Origin: Hungatella hathewayi | GTDB lineage: Bacteria; Bacillota; Clostridia; Lachnospirales; Lachnospiraceae | Length of the DNA stretch: 64,000 nt | Reading direction: 5' to 3' | Assembly (NCBI GenBank): GCA_025149285.1 | Contig: CP102274.1 | Location: forward strand, 1,627,501-1,691,500 | Shown: piece by piece, positions 1 through 8,819 of the stretch | Layout of the letters: each line of letters opens with the position of its first letter | How positions within the stretch are numbered: the stretch's first letter is position 1 | Made by a program: the position numbers and the translations under genes | Notes under the pieces: generated by a model | Seen by the model: only the letters and a program-made list of their open reading frames with translations | What the model was told of the DNA's origin: nothing | The model's database searches: none

Positions 1-64
1 TGTACCGCAGGGAAGGGAACGGAATGGAAAGAGGCTGATGGAGACTGACGGAGAGGGGGAGACC

Positions 65-847
65 ATGGAACGGACCTATACATTAATGCTGGTAGAGGAT
101 GAACGGAATATTCTGTACGGCATGAAGAATGCCATCCTCTGCCATAATGCTCTCGTCTCAGAGATCCTGACTGCTGAAAACGGCAGGGAGGCTCTGGAAC
201 TTCTGGAGGAGCGGGTTCCGGATATCATCATTACCGATATCCGTATGCCTGAAATTGACGGTACCGAGCTGGTCCGCCGGATCCGTGAACAGGGGTATGA
301 GATGCCCGTGATCATACTGACGGCTCTGACAGACTTTGCGATTGCCCGTGATCTGATCCATTATCAAATTCAGAATTACATCGTAAAGCCCTTCTCGATT
401 GAGGAAATTTTAAAGGAGACGGAGGTGGCGATCGGAGAGCTGAAGAAGCGCAGTCAGATGAAGATGGCACAGAAGATCGTGAAGGAGTTCCCGGAACTGG
501 TGGAGATCCCGCCTTCCAGCGAAAACCTTCTGATTTCCCAGGCCGTGGAGTACATCGGCAGTCATTTGGCCGGCGCTGCTTCATTAAATGACATTTCCGG
601 GGCACTCCATGTGAGTAAGGCATATTTATCCACGCTGTTCAAGCGGGAGATGAACACCACTGTGACGGATTTTGTGACGAAGCAGCGGATGAAAGAGGCA
701 AAAAAGCTCCTTCTGGAGACCGATATGCTGGTATCTGAGATCTATTTGAAGGTAGGGTACCAGAGCGATAAGTATTTTATCAAGGTGTTTAAGGAGCTGG
801 AGGGGATCACGCCGCTGGCCTACAGGAAGAAATGGAAGGCAGAATGA
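65..847 (+). CDS. Response regulator with AraC-type DNA-binding domain
   Basis: Two-component response regulator of about 260 residues. The N-terminal receiver domain has the acidic pair E11/D12, phosphoacceptor D58 in the IITDIRMP motif, and conserved K108 in VKPF. The C-terminal 100 residues (about 160-258) form an AraC double helix-turn-helix (HVSKAYLSTLFKRE, then YQSDKYFIKVFKE). I chose ATG 65 because a GAGAGGGGGAGA ribosome site lies just upstream; an in-frame ATG at 38 lacks one. Regulators of this build usually sit next to a sensor kinase and control sugar transport genes. The partner would lie off the left edge. Target unknown. Confidence 0.9.
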   Translation: MERTYTLMLVEDERNILYGMKNAILCHNALVSEILTAENGREALELLEERVPDIIITDIRMPEIDGTELVRRIREQGYEMPVIILTALTDFAIARDLIHYQIQNYIVKPFSIEEILKETEVAIGELKKRSQMKMAQKIVKEFPELVEIPPSSENLLISQAVEYIGSHLAGAASLNDISGALHVSKAYLSTLFKREMNTTVTDFVTKQRMKEAKKLLLETDMLVSEIYLKVGYQSDKYFIKVFKELEGITPLAYRKKWKAE

Positions 848-921
848 ACAGCAGTAGTGTTGTTTTTGCGGATGAATCTGGAAGATTGTAAAAAAAATAA
901 CAAAAGAAATGAAATGGAATA

Positions 922-950
922 TTGACTATTTCGAGTAAATGTAATAAAGT
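922..950 (+). promoter_or_regulatory. Putative sigma-A promoter of pckA
   Basis: TTGACT at 922-927 and TAAAGT at 945-950 with a 17-bp spacer. The transcript would have a leader of about 90 nt that includes an imperfect hairpin at 988-1014 (GTAAC/GTTAC and CAAAT/ATTTG arms). The -10 box matches only 4 of 6 consensus bases. Confidence 0.5.
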
Positions 951-1048
951 AAGTATTAGCCTATGGCATGTAACTTACAAGGTATAAGTAACATCAAATA
1001 AACTATTTGGTTACTATACAATATTACAGAAAAGAGAGGTTGAATAAA

Positions 1049-2653
1049 ATGGCAGAAATCGATTTAAGTCAGTATGGTATCAACGGAACTACAGAGATCG
1101 TCTACAACCCTTCATTTGAAACATTATTTGAAGAAGAGACGAAACCAGAACTGGAAGGCTATGAAAAAGGCCAGGTAAGTGAACTCGGCGCAGTTAATGT
1201 TATGACCGGTATTTATACAGGACGTTCACCTAAAGATAAGTACATAGTCATGGATGAGAATTCTAAGGACACTGTATGGTGGACTTCTGATGAGTATAAG
1301 AATGACAATCACCCGGCCAGCCAGGAAGCATGGGATACCGTTAAGAAGATCGCTCTGGAAGAGCTTTCCGGAAAAAGACTTTTTGTTGTAGATGCATTCT
1401 GCGGTGCAAACAAGGATACCCGTATGGCAATCCGTTTCATCGTTGAGGTTGCATGGCAGGCTCATTTCGTAAAGAACATGTTTATTCAGCCTACAGCCGA
1501 AGAACTTGAGAACTTTACACCGGATTTCGTAGTATACAATGCTTCCAAAGCAAAAGTAGAAAATTATAAAGAATTAGGTCTGAATTCTGAGACAACCTCT
1601 ATGTTTAATATCACCAGCCGCGAGCAGGTAATCGTAAATACATGGTACGGCGGAGAGATGAAGAAGGGTATGTTCTCCATGATGAACTACTATCTGCCGT
1701 TAAAGGGCATTGCTTCCATGCACTGTTCTGCCAACACAGACTTAAACGGCGAGAATACCGCTATCTTCTTCGGACTTTCCGGAACAGGAAAGACAACACT
1801 GTCCACAGACCCGAAGCGTCTTCTGATCGGTGATGACGAGCACGGCTGGGACGACAACGGCGTATTCAACTTCGAAGGCGGCTGCTACGCTAAGGTTATC
1901 AACCTGGATAAAGAATCCGAGCCGGATATCTACAATGCAATCAAGCGCAACGCGCTGTTAGAAAACGTTACCCTTGACAAAGACGGCAAGATCGACTTCG
2001 ACGATAAGAGCGTGACAGAGAATACACGTGTATCTTACCCGATCGACCATATCGAGAAGATCGTTCGCCCGGTTTCCGCAGCTCCTGCAGCAAAAGATGT
2101 AATCTTCCTGTCAGCAGATGCGTTCGGCGTACTTCCTCCAGTATCAATCCTGACACCAGAGCAGACTCAGTATTACTTCCTGTCTGGATTTACAGCAAAA
2201 CTTGCTGGTACAGAGCGTGGTATCACAGAGCCTACACCTACATTCTCCGCTTGCTTCGGCCAGGCTTTCTTAGAGCTGCACCCGACAAAGTATGCAGAGG
2301 AGCTTGTTAAGAAGATGGAGAAGAGCGGCGCTAAGGCTTACCTTGTTAATACCGGATGGAACGGTACCGGCAAGCGTATCTCTATCAAGGACACACGTGG
2401 AATCATCGACGCGATCCTGGATGGTTCTATCGCAAGCGCACCGACCAAGCAGCTTCCATACTTCAACTTTGAGATTCCGACAGAGCTTCCGGGCGTAGAT
2501 CCTAAGATCCTTGATCCTCGTGATACCTATGCAGAAGTTTCTGAGTGGGAGACAAAGGCAAAAGATCTGTCTCAGCGTTTCATCAAGAACTTTGCAAAAT
2601 ATGAGGGAAATGAAGCAGGAAAAGCTTTAGTTTCTGCAGGTCCTCAGTTATAA
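1049..2653 (+). CDS. pckA: ATP-dependent phosphoenolpyruvate carboxykinase
   Basis: Catalyses oxaloacetate + ATP to PEP + CO2 + ADP in the cytosol; in anaerobes it often runs in the carboxylating direction. At 534 residues it has the family's normal length. Visible motifs are YTGRSPKDK (about 56-64), the P-loop GLSGTGKTT (242-250), and the following GDDEHGW metal/nucleotide region. The start is ATG 1049, preceded by AGAGAGG; the 14 extra upstream codons have no ribosome site. Codon use is strongly biased, as in a highly expressed gene. It is monocistronic, with its own promoter and terminator. Confidence 0.97.
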   Translation: MAEIDLSQYGINGTTEIVYNPSFETLFEEETKPELEGYEKGQVSELGAVNVMTGIYTGRSPKDKYIVMDENSKDTVWWTSDEYKNDNHPASQEAWDTVKKIALEELSGKRLFVVDAFCGANKDTRMAIRFIVEVAWQAHFVKNMFIQPTAEELENFTPDFVVYNASKAKVENYKELGLNSETTSMFNITSREQVIVNTWYGGEMKKGMFSMMNYYLPLKGIASMHCSANTDLNGENTAIFFGLSGTGKTTLSTDPKRLLIGDDEHGWDDNGVFNFEGGCYAKVINLDKESEPDIYNAIKRNALLENVTLDKDGKIDFDDKSVTENTRVSYPIDHIEKIVRPVSAAPAAKDVIFLSADAFGVLPPVSILTPEQTQYYFLSGFTAKLAGTERGITEPTPTFSACFGQAFLELHPTKYAEELVKKMEKSGAKAYLVNTGWNGTGKRISIKDTRGIIDAILDGSIASAPTKQLPYFNFEIPTELPGVDPKILDPRDTYAEVSEWETKAKDLSQRFIKNFAKYEGNEAGKALVSAGPQL

Positions 2654-2671
2654 GAGTAAAATGAGTTGTTG

Positions 2672-2700
2672 GCCCCCGGCAGTTTTTGCCGGGGGCTTTT
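2672..2700 (+). terminator. Rho-independent terminator after pckA
   Basis: Perfect 10-bp stem GCCCCCGGCA (2672-2681) / TGCCGGGGGC (2687-2696) with a GTTTT loop, followed by TTTT. Confidence 0.93.
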
Positions 2701-2756
2701 GATATAGGAATCCGGCGGGATACCCCGCGGAATTGATAAAGCGGATTGGGGGAAAC

Positions 2757-3536
2757 ATGGTGAGTAACACAAAAATTATCTTTTTTGACATCGATGGAAC
2801 GCTGATTGATATGAAGCGAAAGCAGATTTCCGGCAAGACCATGGAAATGCTGAAAAGGCTAAAAGAAAAGGGCGTGATGATCTGCATTGCTACGGGCAGA
2901 GCGCCTTCAGCGCTTCCCGCGTTTGGCGATATTGCATTTGATGTGTATCTGACCTTTAACGGATCGTATTGCTATAATCGTGATCAGACCATCTTCAGCA
3001 ATCCGCTGCTGACCGATGACGTTGATACCATTATAAAAAACGCGGAGACCATTCACAGGCCTTTGTCACTTGCCACAAAAGACAGACAGGCGGCAAATGG
3101 AAAGGACGATGATCTTGTGGAGTATTATGGTTTTGCAAACCGTGAAGTGGAGGTTGCGGATGATTTTGAGGAAGTGGCAAAAGAGGAAGTATACCAGATC
3201 ATGCTGGGATGCCGTGAAAGAGACCATCTTTCCCTGCTGAACGGTGTGCACCGTGCCAAAATTGCAGCCTGGTGGGACCGGGCCGTGGATATTATCCCTG
3301 CCGACGGCGGAAAAGGCATTGGGATTGAAAAGGTACTGGAATATTATCACTTAAATCAATCAGAGGCGATGGCCTTTGGAGATGGAAACAATGATATTGA
3401 AATGTTTCAGGCGGTTGGAAAAGGGATTGCAATGGCAAATGCCTCAGACAGACTGAAAGAAGCAGCGTATGGTCTCTGCGGTGACGCAGCAGAGGATGGG
3501 ATCTATCATTATTGTATGGAACATGGCCTGATATGA
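2757..3536 (+). CDS. HAD-superfamily phosphatase, Cof type
   Basis: Cytosolic sugar-phosphate phosphatase of the Cof/YidA type, 259 residues, which is typical. Motif I is FFDIDGTLID with nucleophile and acid D11/D13. Motif II/III is read from CIATGRAPS and the C-terminal MAFGDGNNDIEMF metal site. A type IIB cap occupies the middle. The start is ATG 2757, behind a GGGGGA ribosome site; a TTG eight codons earlier has none. Substrate cannot be predicted. It stands alone between the pckA terminator and the nucleoside operon. Confidence 0.9.
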   Translation: MVSNTKIIFFDIDGTLIDMKRKQISGKTMEMLKRLKEKGVMICIATGRAPSALPAFGDIAFDVYLTFNGSYCYNRDQTIFSNPLLTDDVDTIIKNAETIHRPLSLATKDRQAANGKDDDLVEYYGFANREVEVADDFEEVAKEEVYQIMLGCRERDHLSLLNGVHRAKIAAWWDRAVDIIPADGGKGIGIEKVLEYYHLNQSEAMAFGDGNNDIEMFQAVGKGIAMANASDRLKEAAYGLCGDAAEDGIYHYCMEHGLI

Positions 3537-3764
3537 ACGGAAGCTGTCACGACGATGCGGGAAAATCTCTGGATTTTCCCGTAAGCTTTCTCCGGAGATT
3601 TGACTCCGGACAGGACTTTACATGTTTAAGGAGAAATTACACTTTATTGGATGGGATAAGAATAATATAAAAATGAAATTATACAGAATGCATAAAAATA
3701 CCCTTGAATATGTCTTGAGAAATATCATATTGCTGTCAAAATTTTACAAAAAAAATATTGCCTA
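3537..3764 (+). other. Intergenic region with two stable hairpins
   Basis: No gene is seen. It holds a perfect 10-bp hairpin CGGGAAAATC/GATTTTCCCG (3558-3567/3572-3581) enclosed by GGAAGCT/AGCTTTC arms, then a TCCGGAG/CTCCGGA hairpin (3591-3597/3604-3610). Neither has a clear U-tract. They may end or stabilise the HAD transcript. The remainder is AT-rich DNA leading to the next promoter. Confidence 0.55.
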
Positions 3765-3793
3765 TTGATTTAAACGTGTAAACGAACTATAAT
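3765..3793 (+). promoter_or_regulatory. Sigma-A promoter of the nucleoside operon
   Basis: TTGATT (3765-3770), 17-bp spacer, perfect TATAAT (3788-3793). It is the only strong promoter upstream of the contiguous plus-strand genes from 3859 to 14728. Confidence 0.8.
3769..3782 (+). promoter_or_regulatory. Candidate LacI-family operator
   Basis: TTTAAACGTGTAAA is a 14-bp near-palindrome (6 of 7 pairs) with the central CG typical of LacI/GalR operators. It overlaps the -35 edge and the spacer, where a repressor would block RNA polymerase. The overlapping TGTAAACG (3777-3784) also matches the first half of a catabolite cre site. The likely ligand-responsive partner is the LacI protein encoded at 13235. 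Confidence 0.6.
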
Positions 3794-3858
3794 GTGTCCA
3801 TAGGATAACAGTAGTTAGTTGAAAGTGGATAATGCATACTTTTTGAGGAGGTCGTGAT

Positions 3859-4671
3859 TTGAAATCTTATGAAGCAATGGAAGAAGAAGCTCTGGCAGTG
3901 CGCAGAGACATTATTGAAATGCTTTACCAGGCGGGAAGCGGTCATCCCGGCGGTTCCCTGTCGGTGACGGATATTCTGGTGTGCCTGTACAACCGGATCC
4001 GCGTGGATGAAAAGCAGCCGGACATGGAAGACCGTGACCGGGTGGTACTCAGCAAGGGACATGCAGCCCCCGCATTGTATGCCGTGCTCGCGGAACACGG
4101 TTTTTTTTCAAAAGATGCATTTAAACGTTTAAGAAAACTTGGAGGCATGCTTCAGGGCCATCCGGATATGAATAAGACTCCGGGTGTCGATGTCTGTACC
4201 GGTTCCCTGGGACTTGGGGTATCGACCGCCTGCGGAATCGCACTGGCCGGAAAGGTGAGAAAGAAGGACTATCACGTCTATGCGATTCTGGGAGACGGGG
4301 AGCTGCAGGAAGGCATCGTATGGGAAGCCATGACGGCGGCGGTCCACCATAAGCTGGATAACATGACGGTGATTGTGGATTTAAACGGACTTCAGATCGA
4401 CGGTCCGGTGGAAAAGGTAATGGGACTTGGTAATCTAAAGGGAAAATTCCTGGATTACGGTTTTAAGGTGGTGGAAGCGGACGGACATGATTTTGCGGCG
4501 CTGGACGCGGCCATTGCGGTGAGAGAGAACGGTGTGCCGGTCTGCATACTGGCAAAGACGGTTAAGGGAAAAGGCGTTTCCTTCATGGAGAACCAGGCCG
4601 GATGGCATGGACAGAAGGTAAGCGGTGAAGATTATAAGAATGCAATGGAAGAACTGAAAGGAGGAAGATGA
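3859..4671 (+). CDS. Transketolase, N-terminal (TPP-binding) subunit
   Basis: First half of a split transketolase, 271 residues. It contains the pyrophosphate/TPP domain with GSGHPGGSLS, the KGHAAPALY segment and the TPP motif GDGELQEG...N. It works with the next gene to move two-carbon ketol units between pentose phosphates. Translation starts at TTG 3859, seven bases after GAGGAGG; no better ATG is present. It is the first gene of the operon, 66 bp downstream of the TATAAT box. Confidence 0.93.
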   Translation: MKSYEAMEEEALAVRRDIIEMLYQAGSGHPGGSLSVTDILVCLYNRIRVDEKQPDMEDRDRVVLSKGHAAPALYAVLAEHGFFSKDAFKRLRKLGGMLQGHPDMNKTPGVDVCTGSLGLGVSTACGIALAGKVRKKDYHVYAILGDGELQEGIVWEAMTAAVHHKLDNMTVIVDLNGLQIDGPVEKVMGLGNLKGKFLDYGFKVVEADGHDFAALDAAIAVRENGVPVCILAKTVKGKGVSFMENQAGWHGQKVSGEDYKNAMEELKGGR

Positions 4672-4672
4672 G

Positions 4673-5605
4673 ATGGCTGAACCGGCAATGAGAGAGGCTT
4701 ATGGAGACGCCCTGCTTGAGATGGGGGAGGACGAACGCGTCGTAGTTCTGGATGCGGACCTGGCGAAGGCCACATCCTCCGGAAAATTTGCTGCGAAGTA
4801 TCCCGAACGGTTTTTCGATATGGGAATCGCGGAGCAGAATCTGATGGGAACGGCGGCTGGTATGGCGATCAGCGGACTGAAGCCATTTGCATCGACCTTT
4901 GCCCTGTTTGCGGCGGGACGTGCTTATGAGCCTATCCGCAATGCGGTCTGTTATGCGAAGGCTCCGGTGAAGATCGTGGCTACCCATGCGGGACTTTCTC
5001 CGAATTCCGACGGAGGAAGCCATGAGACGATCGAGGATATCGCGCTGATGCGGGTGCTCCCGGGTATGACGGTTTTGAGCCCGTGTGATTACAGACAGGC
5101 GTTTGATATGGTGCTGCAGATGAAAGATATGGATCATCCCGCTTATATCCGGATGTCGAGACACCCGGTGGAGACGGTAACGGCTGAGGGAAGCCATACG
5201 GAGATCGGCAAGATCGACGTGCTCCGCGAAGGCGGGGACGTATGCTTCGCAGCTACGGGGGTTATGGTGGCGGAAGCGCTGCATGCGGCGGAGGCCCTGG
5301 AGGAAAAGGGAATACACGCCGCAGTGTTAAACGTACATACAATCAAGCCCCTTGACCGGGAGACCCTGATCCGTTACGGAAAATCCTGCAAACGGATGGT
5401 AACGGCCGAGGAACACTCCGTCATCGGGGGCTTAGGATCAGCGGTGGCGGAGGTGCTTGCTGAATGCGGCGGCTGCCGTATGAAACGCGTTGGTATTCAG
5501 GATAAATTCGGACAGTCCGGTGATCTGGGAGAGCTGATGGAGAGCTATGGACTGACGGCAGAAAATCTTATGGAGACCGCATTACTGCTTTGTCACTCCA
5601 CGTAA
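4673..5605 (+). CDS. Transketolase, C-terminal (pyrimidine-binding) subunit
   Basis: Second half of the split transketolase, 310 residues. It carries the pyrimidine-binding domain (GIAEQNLMGTAAGMA, with the catalytic Glu) and a C-terminal domain (TAEEHSVIGGLGSAVAE). It begins 1 bp after the stop of the first subunit behind AGGAGG, so the two are translationally coupled. Its stop codon lies inside the first intercistronic hairpin at 5596-5632. Split transketolases are common in Firmicutes and archaea. Confidence 0.93.
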   Translation: MAEPAMREAYGDALLEMGEDERVVVLDADLAKATSSGKFAAKYPERFFDMGIAEQNLMGTAAGMAISGLKPFASTFALFAAGRAYEPIRNAVCYAKAPVKIVATHAGLSPNSDGGSHETIEDIALMRVLPGMTVLSPCDYRQAFDMVLQMKDMDHPAYIRMSRHPVETVTAEGSHTEIGKIDVLREGGDVCFAATGVMVAEALHAAEALEEKGIHAAVLNVHTIKPLDRETLIRYGKSCKRMVTAEEHSVIGGLGSAVAEVLAECGGCRMKRVGIQDKFGQSGDLGELMESYGLTAENLMETALLLCHST

Positions 5606-5694
5606 GTTCGTGAAAGACCTCACTAAGTGGAGATGACATGTATCGCACGTAAGCGGCCAAAGGACGTCCGCTAAGTGCTCATAACAAGGAGGAA
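5596..5694 (+). repeat. Tandem intercistronic hairpins, ACGTAAG family, copy A
   Basis: Two related stem-loops. Hairpin 1 (5596-5632) has CTCCAC/GTGGAG arms. Hairpin 2 (5646-5677) has CACGTAAGCGG facing CCGCTAAGTG, pairing with an A-A mismatch and a G bulge. Both follow the pattern ACGTAAG...CTAAGTG. The 53 bases 5642-5694, which include the SD AAGGAGG, match 46939-46991 at 50 of 53 positions. The position suggests an mRNA processing or stability element between transketolase and the nucleoside hydrolases. Confidence 0.7.
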
Positions 5695-5699
5695 GAACA

Positions 5700-6683
5700 A
5701 TGAAAAAGATCCCGGTAATCATAGACTGCGATACAGGAATCGACGATATGATATCCTTCGCCGTAACACTCACCTCGGATAAGCTCAACATCCTGGGGAT
5801 CACGACAGTGGCCGGAAATCAGACGGTGGATATCACGACACAGAATACATTAAACGGAGTTGCAATCATGGGAAGAACCGATATTCCGGTAGCGAAAGGA
5901 GCGGAAAAACCGCTGTCGAGACCGCTTCAGGATGCCGGATACATACACGGCGAAACTGGCCTGGGAACGTATCAGTTCGCTGAAAAAACGGTAAAACAGC
6001 CGGAGACTGAGGACGCGGTGGAGCTGATGAGACGCCTGCTGGCCGCATCGGAAGAGAAGGTGGTGATTCTTGCGATTGCACCGCTGACCAATGTAGCCAG
6101 ACTGCTGATGGACCATCCGGAAGCAGGAGAGAAGATCGATAAGATCGTGTTTATGGGCGGTTCCTTAAGAACCGGAAACCCCACACCGGTTTCCACCTTC
6201 AATGTGCTGGCGGATCCGGAAGCTGCGAGATATGTGATGAAGAGCGGTGTTCCCTTCCATATGTGTCCGCTGGATACGACCAGAGAGGTGTATCTGACCG
6301 CAGATGACATTGAAGCCATCGGAGCGATTGGCAATCCGGTTGCCCGGATGAACTACGAGATGTGCCGTTTTTATAACGATGCCGTAAATAAGAACAACAA
6401 CGCGGACAAACGGTTTAAAGGCCTGTGTATCCACGACCTCTGCGCGGCGGTGTACGTGACGGATCCACAGCTTTTTACAACCGTGAAATATCAGGGAGAT
6501 GTGGAGACGGAAGGGGAGCTGACTCTGGGATTTACGGTTCTGGACTACGAAAATATCAGACAGGTACCGGAGGAAGAGAGGAACGTGACCTTTATCAGTT
6601 CCGTTGACAGAGACGGCGTTTTGAAGATCTATTTCGATGCTCTGAAATGCTTTGGAGAACAGGGGGAAGAAATTCATGGATAA
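5700..6683 (+). CDS. Nucleoside hydrolase (IunH family), copy 1
   Basis: Ca-dependent N-ribohydrolase that splits nucleosides into base and ribose; 327 residues. The N-terminal IIDCDTGIDD motif binds calcium. The central FMGGS motif and the C-terminal LCIHDLCAAVYVTDP segment (metal and ribose binding) are present. An AAGGAGG site lies just upstream. It is paralogous to the next gene, with long matching stretches. The pair may divide purine and pyrimidine nucleosides, but specificity cannot be read from sequence. Confidence 0.93.
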   Translation: MKKIPVIIDCDTGIDDMISFAVTLTSDKLNILGITTVAGNQTVDITTQNTLNGVAIMGRTDIPVAKGAEKPLSRPLQDAGYIHGETGLGTYQFAEKTVKQPETEDAVELMRRLLAASEEKVVILAIAPLTNVARLLMDHPEAGEKIDKIVFMGGSLRTGNPTPVSTFNVLADPEAARYVMKSGVPFHMCPLDTTREVYLTADDIEAIGAIGNPVARMNYEMCRFYNDAVNKNNNADKRFKGLCIHDLCAAVYVTDPQLFTTVKYQGDVETEGELTLGFTVLDYENIRQVPEEERNVTFISSVDRDGVLKIYFDALKCFGEQGEEIHG

Positions 6684-7638
6684 AATACCGGTAATTATAG
6701 ACTGCGATACTGGAATTGATGATATGATATCATTTGTACTGACACTTGCGTCGAAACAGCTGGATATCCGGGGAGTTACCACCGTGGCGGGAAATGTATC
6801 CCTTCCGTACACGACGTATAATACCGTCAACGGACTTGCATTTATGGGCAGAGGTGAGATTCCGGTGGCGGCCGGAGAAGCAGCGCCCCTGGAGCGTCCG
6901 TACCGCGATGCCAGCGAGATTCACGGGGACAGCGGGCTGGGAGCATTTACCTTTGAACATCCCGTGGATTACGGTCCGGTGGAGACCGGGGGAGTGGCGT
7001 TTTTATATGAAAAGCTGATGGAATCGGAGGAGAAGATCACGATTCTGGCGCTGGCGCCGCTTACCAATATTGCGAAGCTGTTTCTGGAGCATCCGGACTG
7101 TAAGGAAAAGATTGAGAAGATCGTATTTATGGGCGGTTCCATTTACAGCGGAAATCCGACGCCGGTGGCGACGTTTAACGTGTGGGTGGATCCCGAGGCG
7201 GCAAGGATCGTCATGAAGGGCGGCGTTCCATTCTATATGTGTCCGCTGGATACGACCAGGGAAGCTTACCTGACGGAAGAGGAGCTGGAAATTGTCGGAA
7301 CCATTGACAATCCGGTGGCGGATATGGTCTACACCATGTTGAGCTTCTACTGGAACCAGGAGAAAAAGAATGTGAACGGCCATAAGCGCTTTAAAGGATT
7401 GTGCATTCATGACTTATGTACGGCGGCGTATGTGACGAACCCGGAGCTGTTTCACTCTGCGAAATACTACGGAGACGTGGAGACGAAAGGACCGCTCACG
7501 GAAGGCTTTACCATGATTGACTGTGAGGACATCTTAAGGAAGAGCGAGGATGAGAAGAACATCGACTATATTGATTCTGTTGACAGAGATGGTGTGATAA
7601 AGATTTTCTTTGAGGCACTGAATTCTTATGGAGCATAA
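6676..7638 (+). CDS. Nucleoside hydrolase (IunH family), copy 2
   Basis: Second IunH-type ribohydrolase of 320 residues. It has the same IIDCDTGIDD, VFMGGSIYSGNPTPVATFN and CIHDLCTAAYVTNP signatures as copy 1. I place the start at ATG 6676, after GGGGGAAG, giving an 8-bp overlap with copy 1 and translational coupling; a longer start inside copy 1 has no ribosome site. The tandem pair looks like an old duplication with diverged specificity. Confidence 0.93.
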   Translation: MDKIPVIIDCDTGIDDMISFVLTLASKQLDIRGVTTVAGNVSLPYTTYNTVNGLAFMGRGEIPVAAGEAAPLERPYRDASEIHGDSGLGAFTFEHPVDYGPVETGGVAFLYEKLMESEEKITILALAPLTNIAKLFLEHPDCKEKIEKIVFMGGSIYSGNPTPVATFNVWVDPEAARIVMKGGVPFYMCPLDTTREAYLTEEELEIVGTIDNPVADMVYTMLSFYWNQEKKNVNGHKRFKGLCIHDLCTAAYVTNPELFHSAKYYGDVETKGPLTEGFTMIDCEDILRKSEDEKNIDYIDSVDRDGVIKIFFEALNSYGA

Positions 7639-7651
7639 AAAAGCGGATCTT

Positions 7652-7687
7652 CCCACCGCAGGGGCGTGACAGTCCTAAGGCGGTGGG
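7652..7687 (+). other. Intercistronic stem-loop before the lipoprotein gene
   Basis: Perfect 8-bp stem CCCACCGC (7652-7659) / GCGGTGGG (7680-7687) with a 20-nt loop and no U-tract. It sits 30 bp before the binding-protein ATG. Such stems often shield the 5' end of a highly expressed binding-protein message. Confidence 0.6.
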
Positions 7688-7717
7688 CAAATGGAATAGA
7701 TAAAGGAGAAGATAAAA

Positions 7718-8773
7718 ATGAAAAAAATTATGGCAGCGGTACTGGCGGGAGTTATGGCATTTTCTTTGACGGCATGCGGAGGCGGAGCAGCGAAAGACGC
7801 AGGCGGCGGTGAAAAGGCAGAAGGAACAGGGGGAAAGACGTACAAGGTCGCGCTGATGGCAGACGGCGCCGGTTTCGGTTCCCAAAGCTTCAACGACGTT
7901 GCGCTGGAAGGACTGGAGAAGGCGAAGGCTGACTTCGGAATCGAGCTGACCACACTGGAGGTAAAGGAAGTAGCCGACTTTGCAAACAGCTTAAGAAGCT
8001 TAGCGCAGCAGGGCTGTGATCTGATCATTACCCCCAGCTCTACGATCAAGGATGCCGTAACGGAAGTGGCGGCGGAATATCCGGATACCTTTTTCGGTCT
8101 TCTGGATGTCCAGGTAGAAGGCGTGCCAAATGTGGTTTCATCCAGCTACCGTGAGCATGAGGCGGCATTTTTGCTGGGAGCACTTGGCGGATACTTGACA
8201 AAGACCAACCAGATCGGCTTTATCGGCGGCGTCAGCGGCGTGATTCAGGACCGTTTCCAGTACGGATATATGGCCGGAGCATGGTATTCCAATCCGGAAG
8301 TCAAGGTAACCTCCTCCTATACCGGAAGCTTCAGCGACGTGGGTAAGGGAAAAGAGATTGCAACCATGATGTTCAGCGATGGCTGTGATTACGTGGCGCC
8401 ATCCGCAGGTGCGTGCAACTTAGGCGTATTCCAGGCGTCCAAGGAAGCCGGAGCCGACAAGTGGAGCTTCGGAGCAGCCAACGGACAGTTTAACCAGATG
8501 CCGGACAAGATCGTGGCTTCCCAGGTAAAACGTGTGGACAACGTCGCTTACTCCATGGTGGAAAAGATGGTAAACGGAACACTGAAGGGCGAACAGAGCG
8601 AATACGGCTTAAAGGATGGCGGCGTGGATTTAATGTACTCCACAGAGGATGCCATGAAGGACGCAGTACCTCAGGATATTAAGGATAAGATAGAGGAAAT
8701 CAGAAAACAGATTGTAGATGGAACGATTAAAGTTCCGGCTTCTCAGGATGAATATAACGCATATGTGAAATAG
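7718..8773 (+). CDS. BMP-family ABC transporter substrate-binding lipoprotein
   Basis: Extracytoplasmic nucleoside-binding lipoprotein, 351 residues. The signal peptide ends in lipobox LTAC with lipidated C20, followed by a Gly/Ala-rich linker. The mature part is of the BMP/Med type (KVALMADGAGFGSQSFND; FANSLRSLAQQGCDLIIT), related to PnrA/TmpC and B. subtilis NupN, which bind purine nucleosides. Adjacent nucleoside hydrolases support that substrate class. Strong ribosome site AAAGGAG. Confidence 0.93.
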   Translation: MKKIMAAVLAGVMAFSLTACGGGAAKDAGGGEKAEGTGGKTYKVALMADGAGFGSQSFNDVALEGLEKAKADFGIELTTLEVKEVADFANSLRSLAQQGCDLIITPSSTIKDAVTEVAAEYPDTFFGLLDVQVEGVPNVVSSSYREHEAAFLLGALGGYLTKTNQIGFIGGVSGVIQDRFQYGYMAGAWYSNPEVKVTSSYTGSFSDVGKGKEIATMMFSDGCDYVAPSAGACNLGVFQASKEAGADKWSFGAANGQFNQMPDKIVASQVKRVDNVAYSMVEKMVNGTLKGEQSEYGLKDGGVDLMYSTEDAMKDAVPQDIKDKIEEIRKQIVDGTIKVPASQDEYNAYVK

Positions 8774-8819
8774 AACCCGTATCGAGCTGATTGCTCATAG
8801 CGAGGAGAGGGGTACCGAT

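Noticed and set aside
1-48. Possible 3' end of an upstream sensor-kinase gene
   Set aside because: Two frames end here (stops near 36-38 and 46-48), and too little sequence is present to choose or identify a protein.
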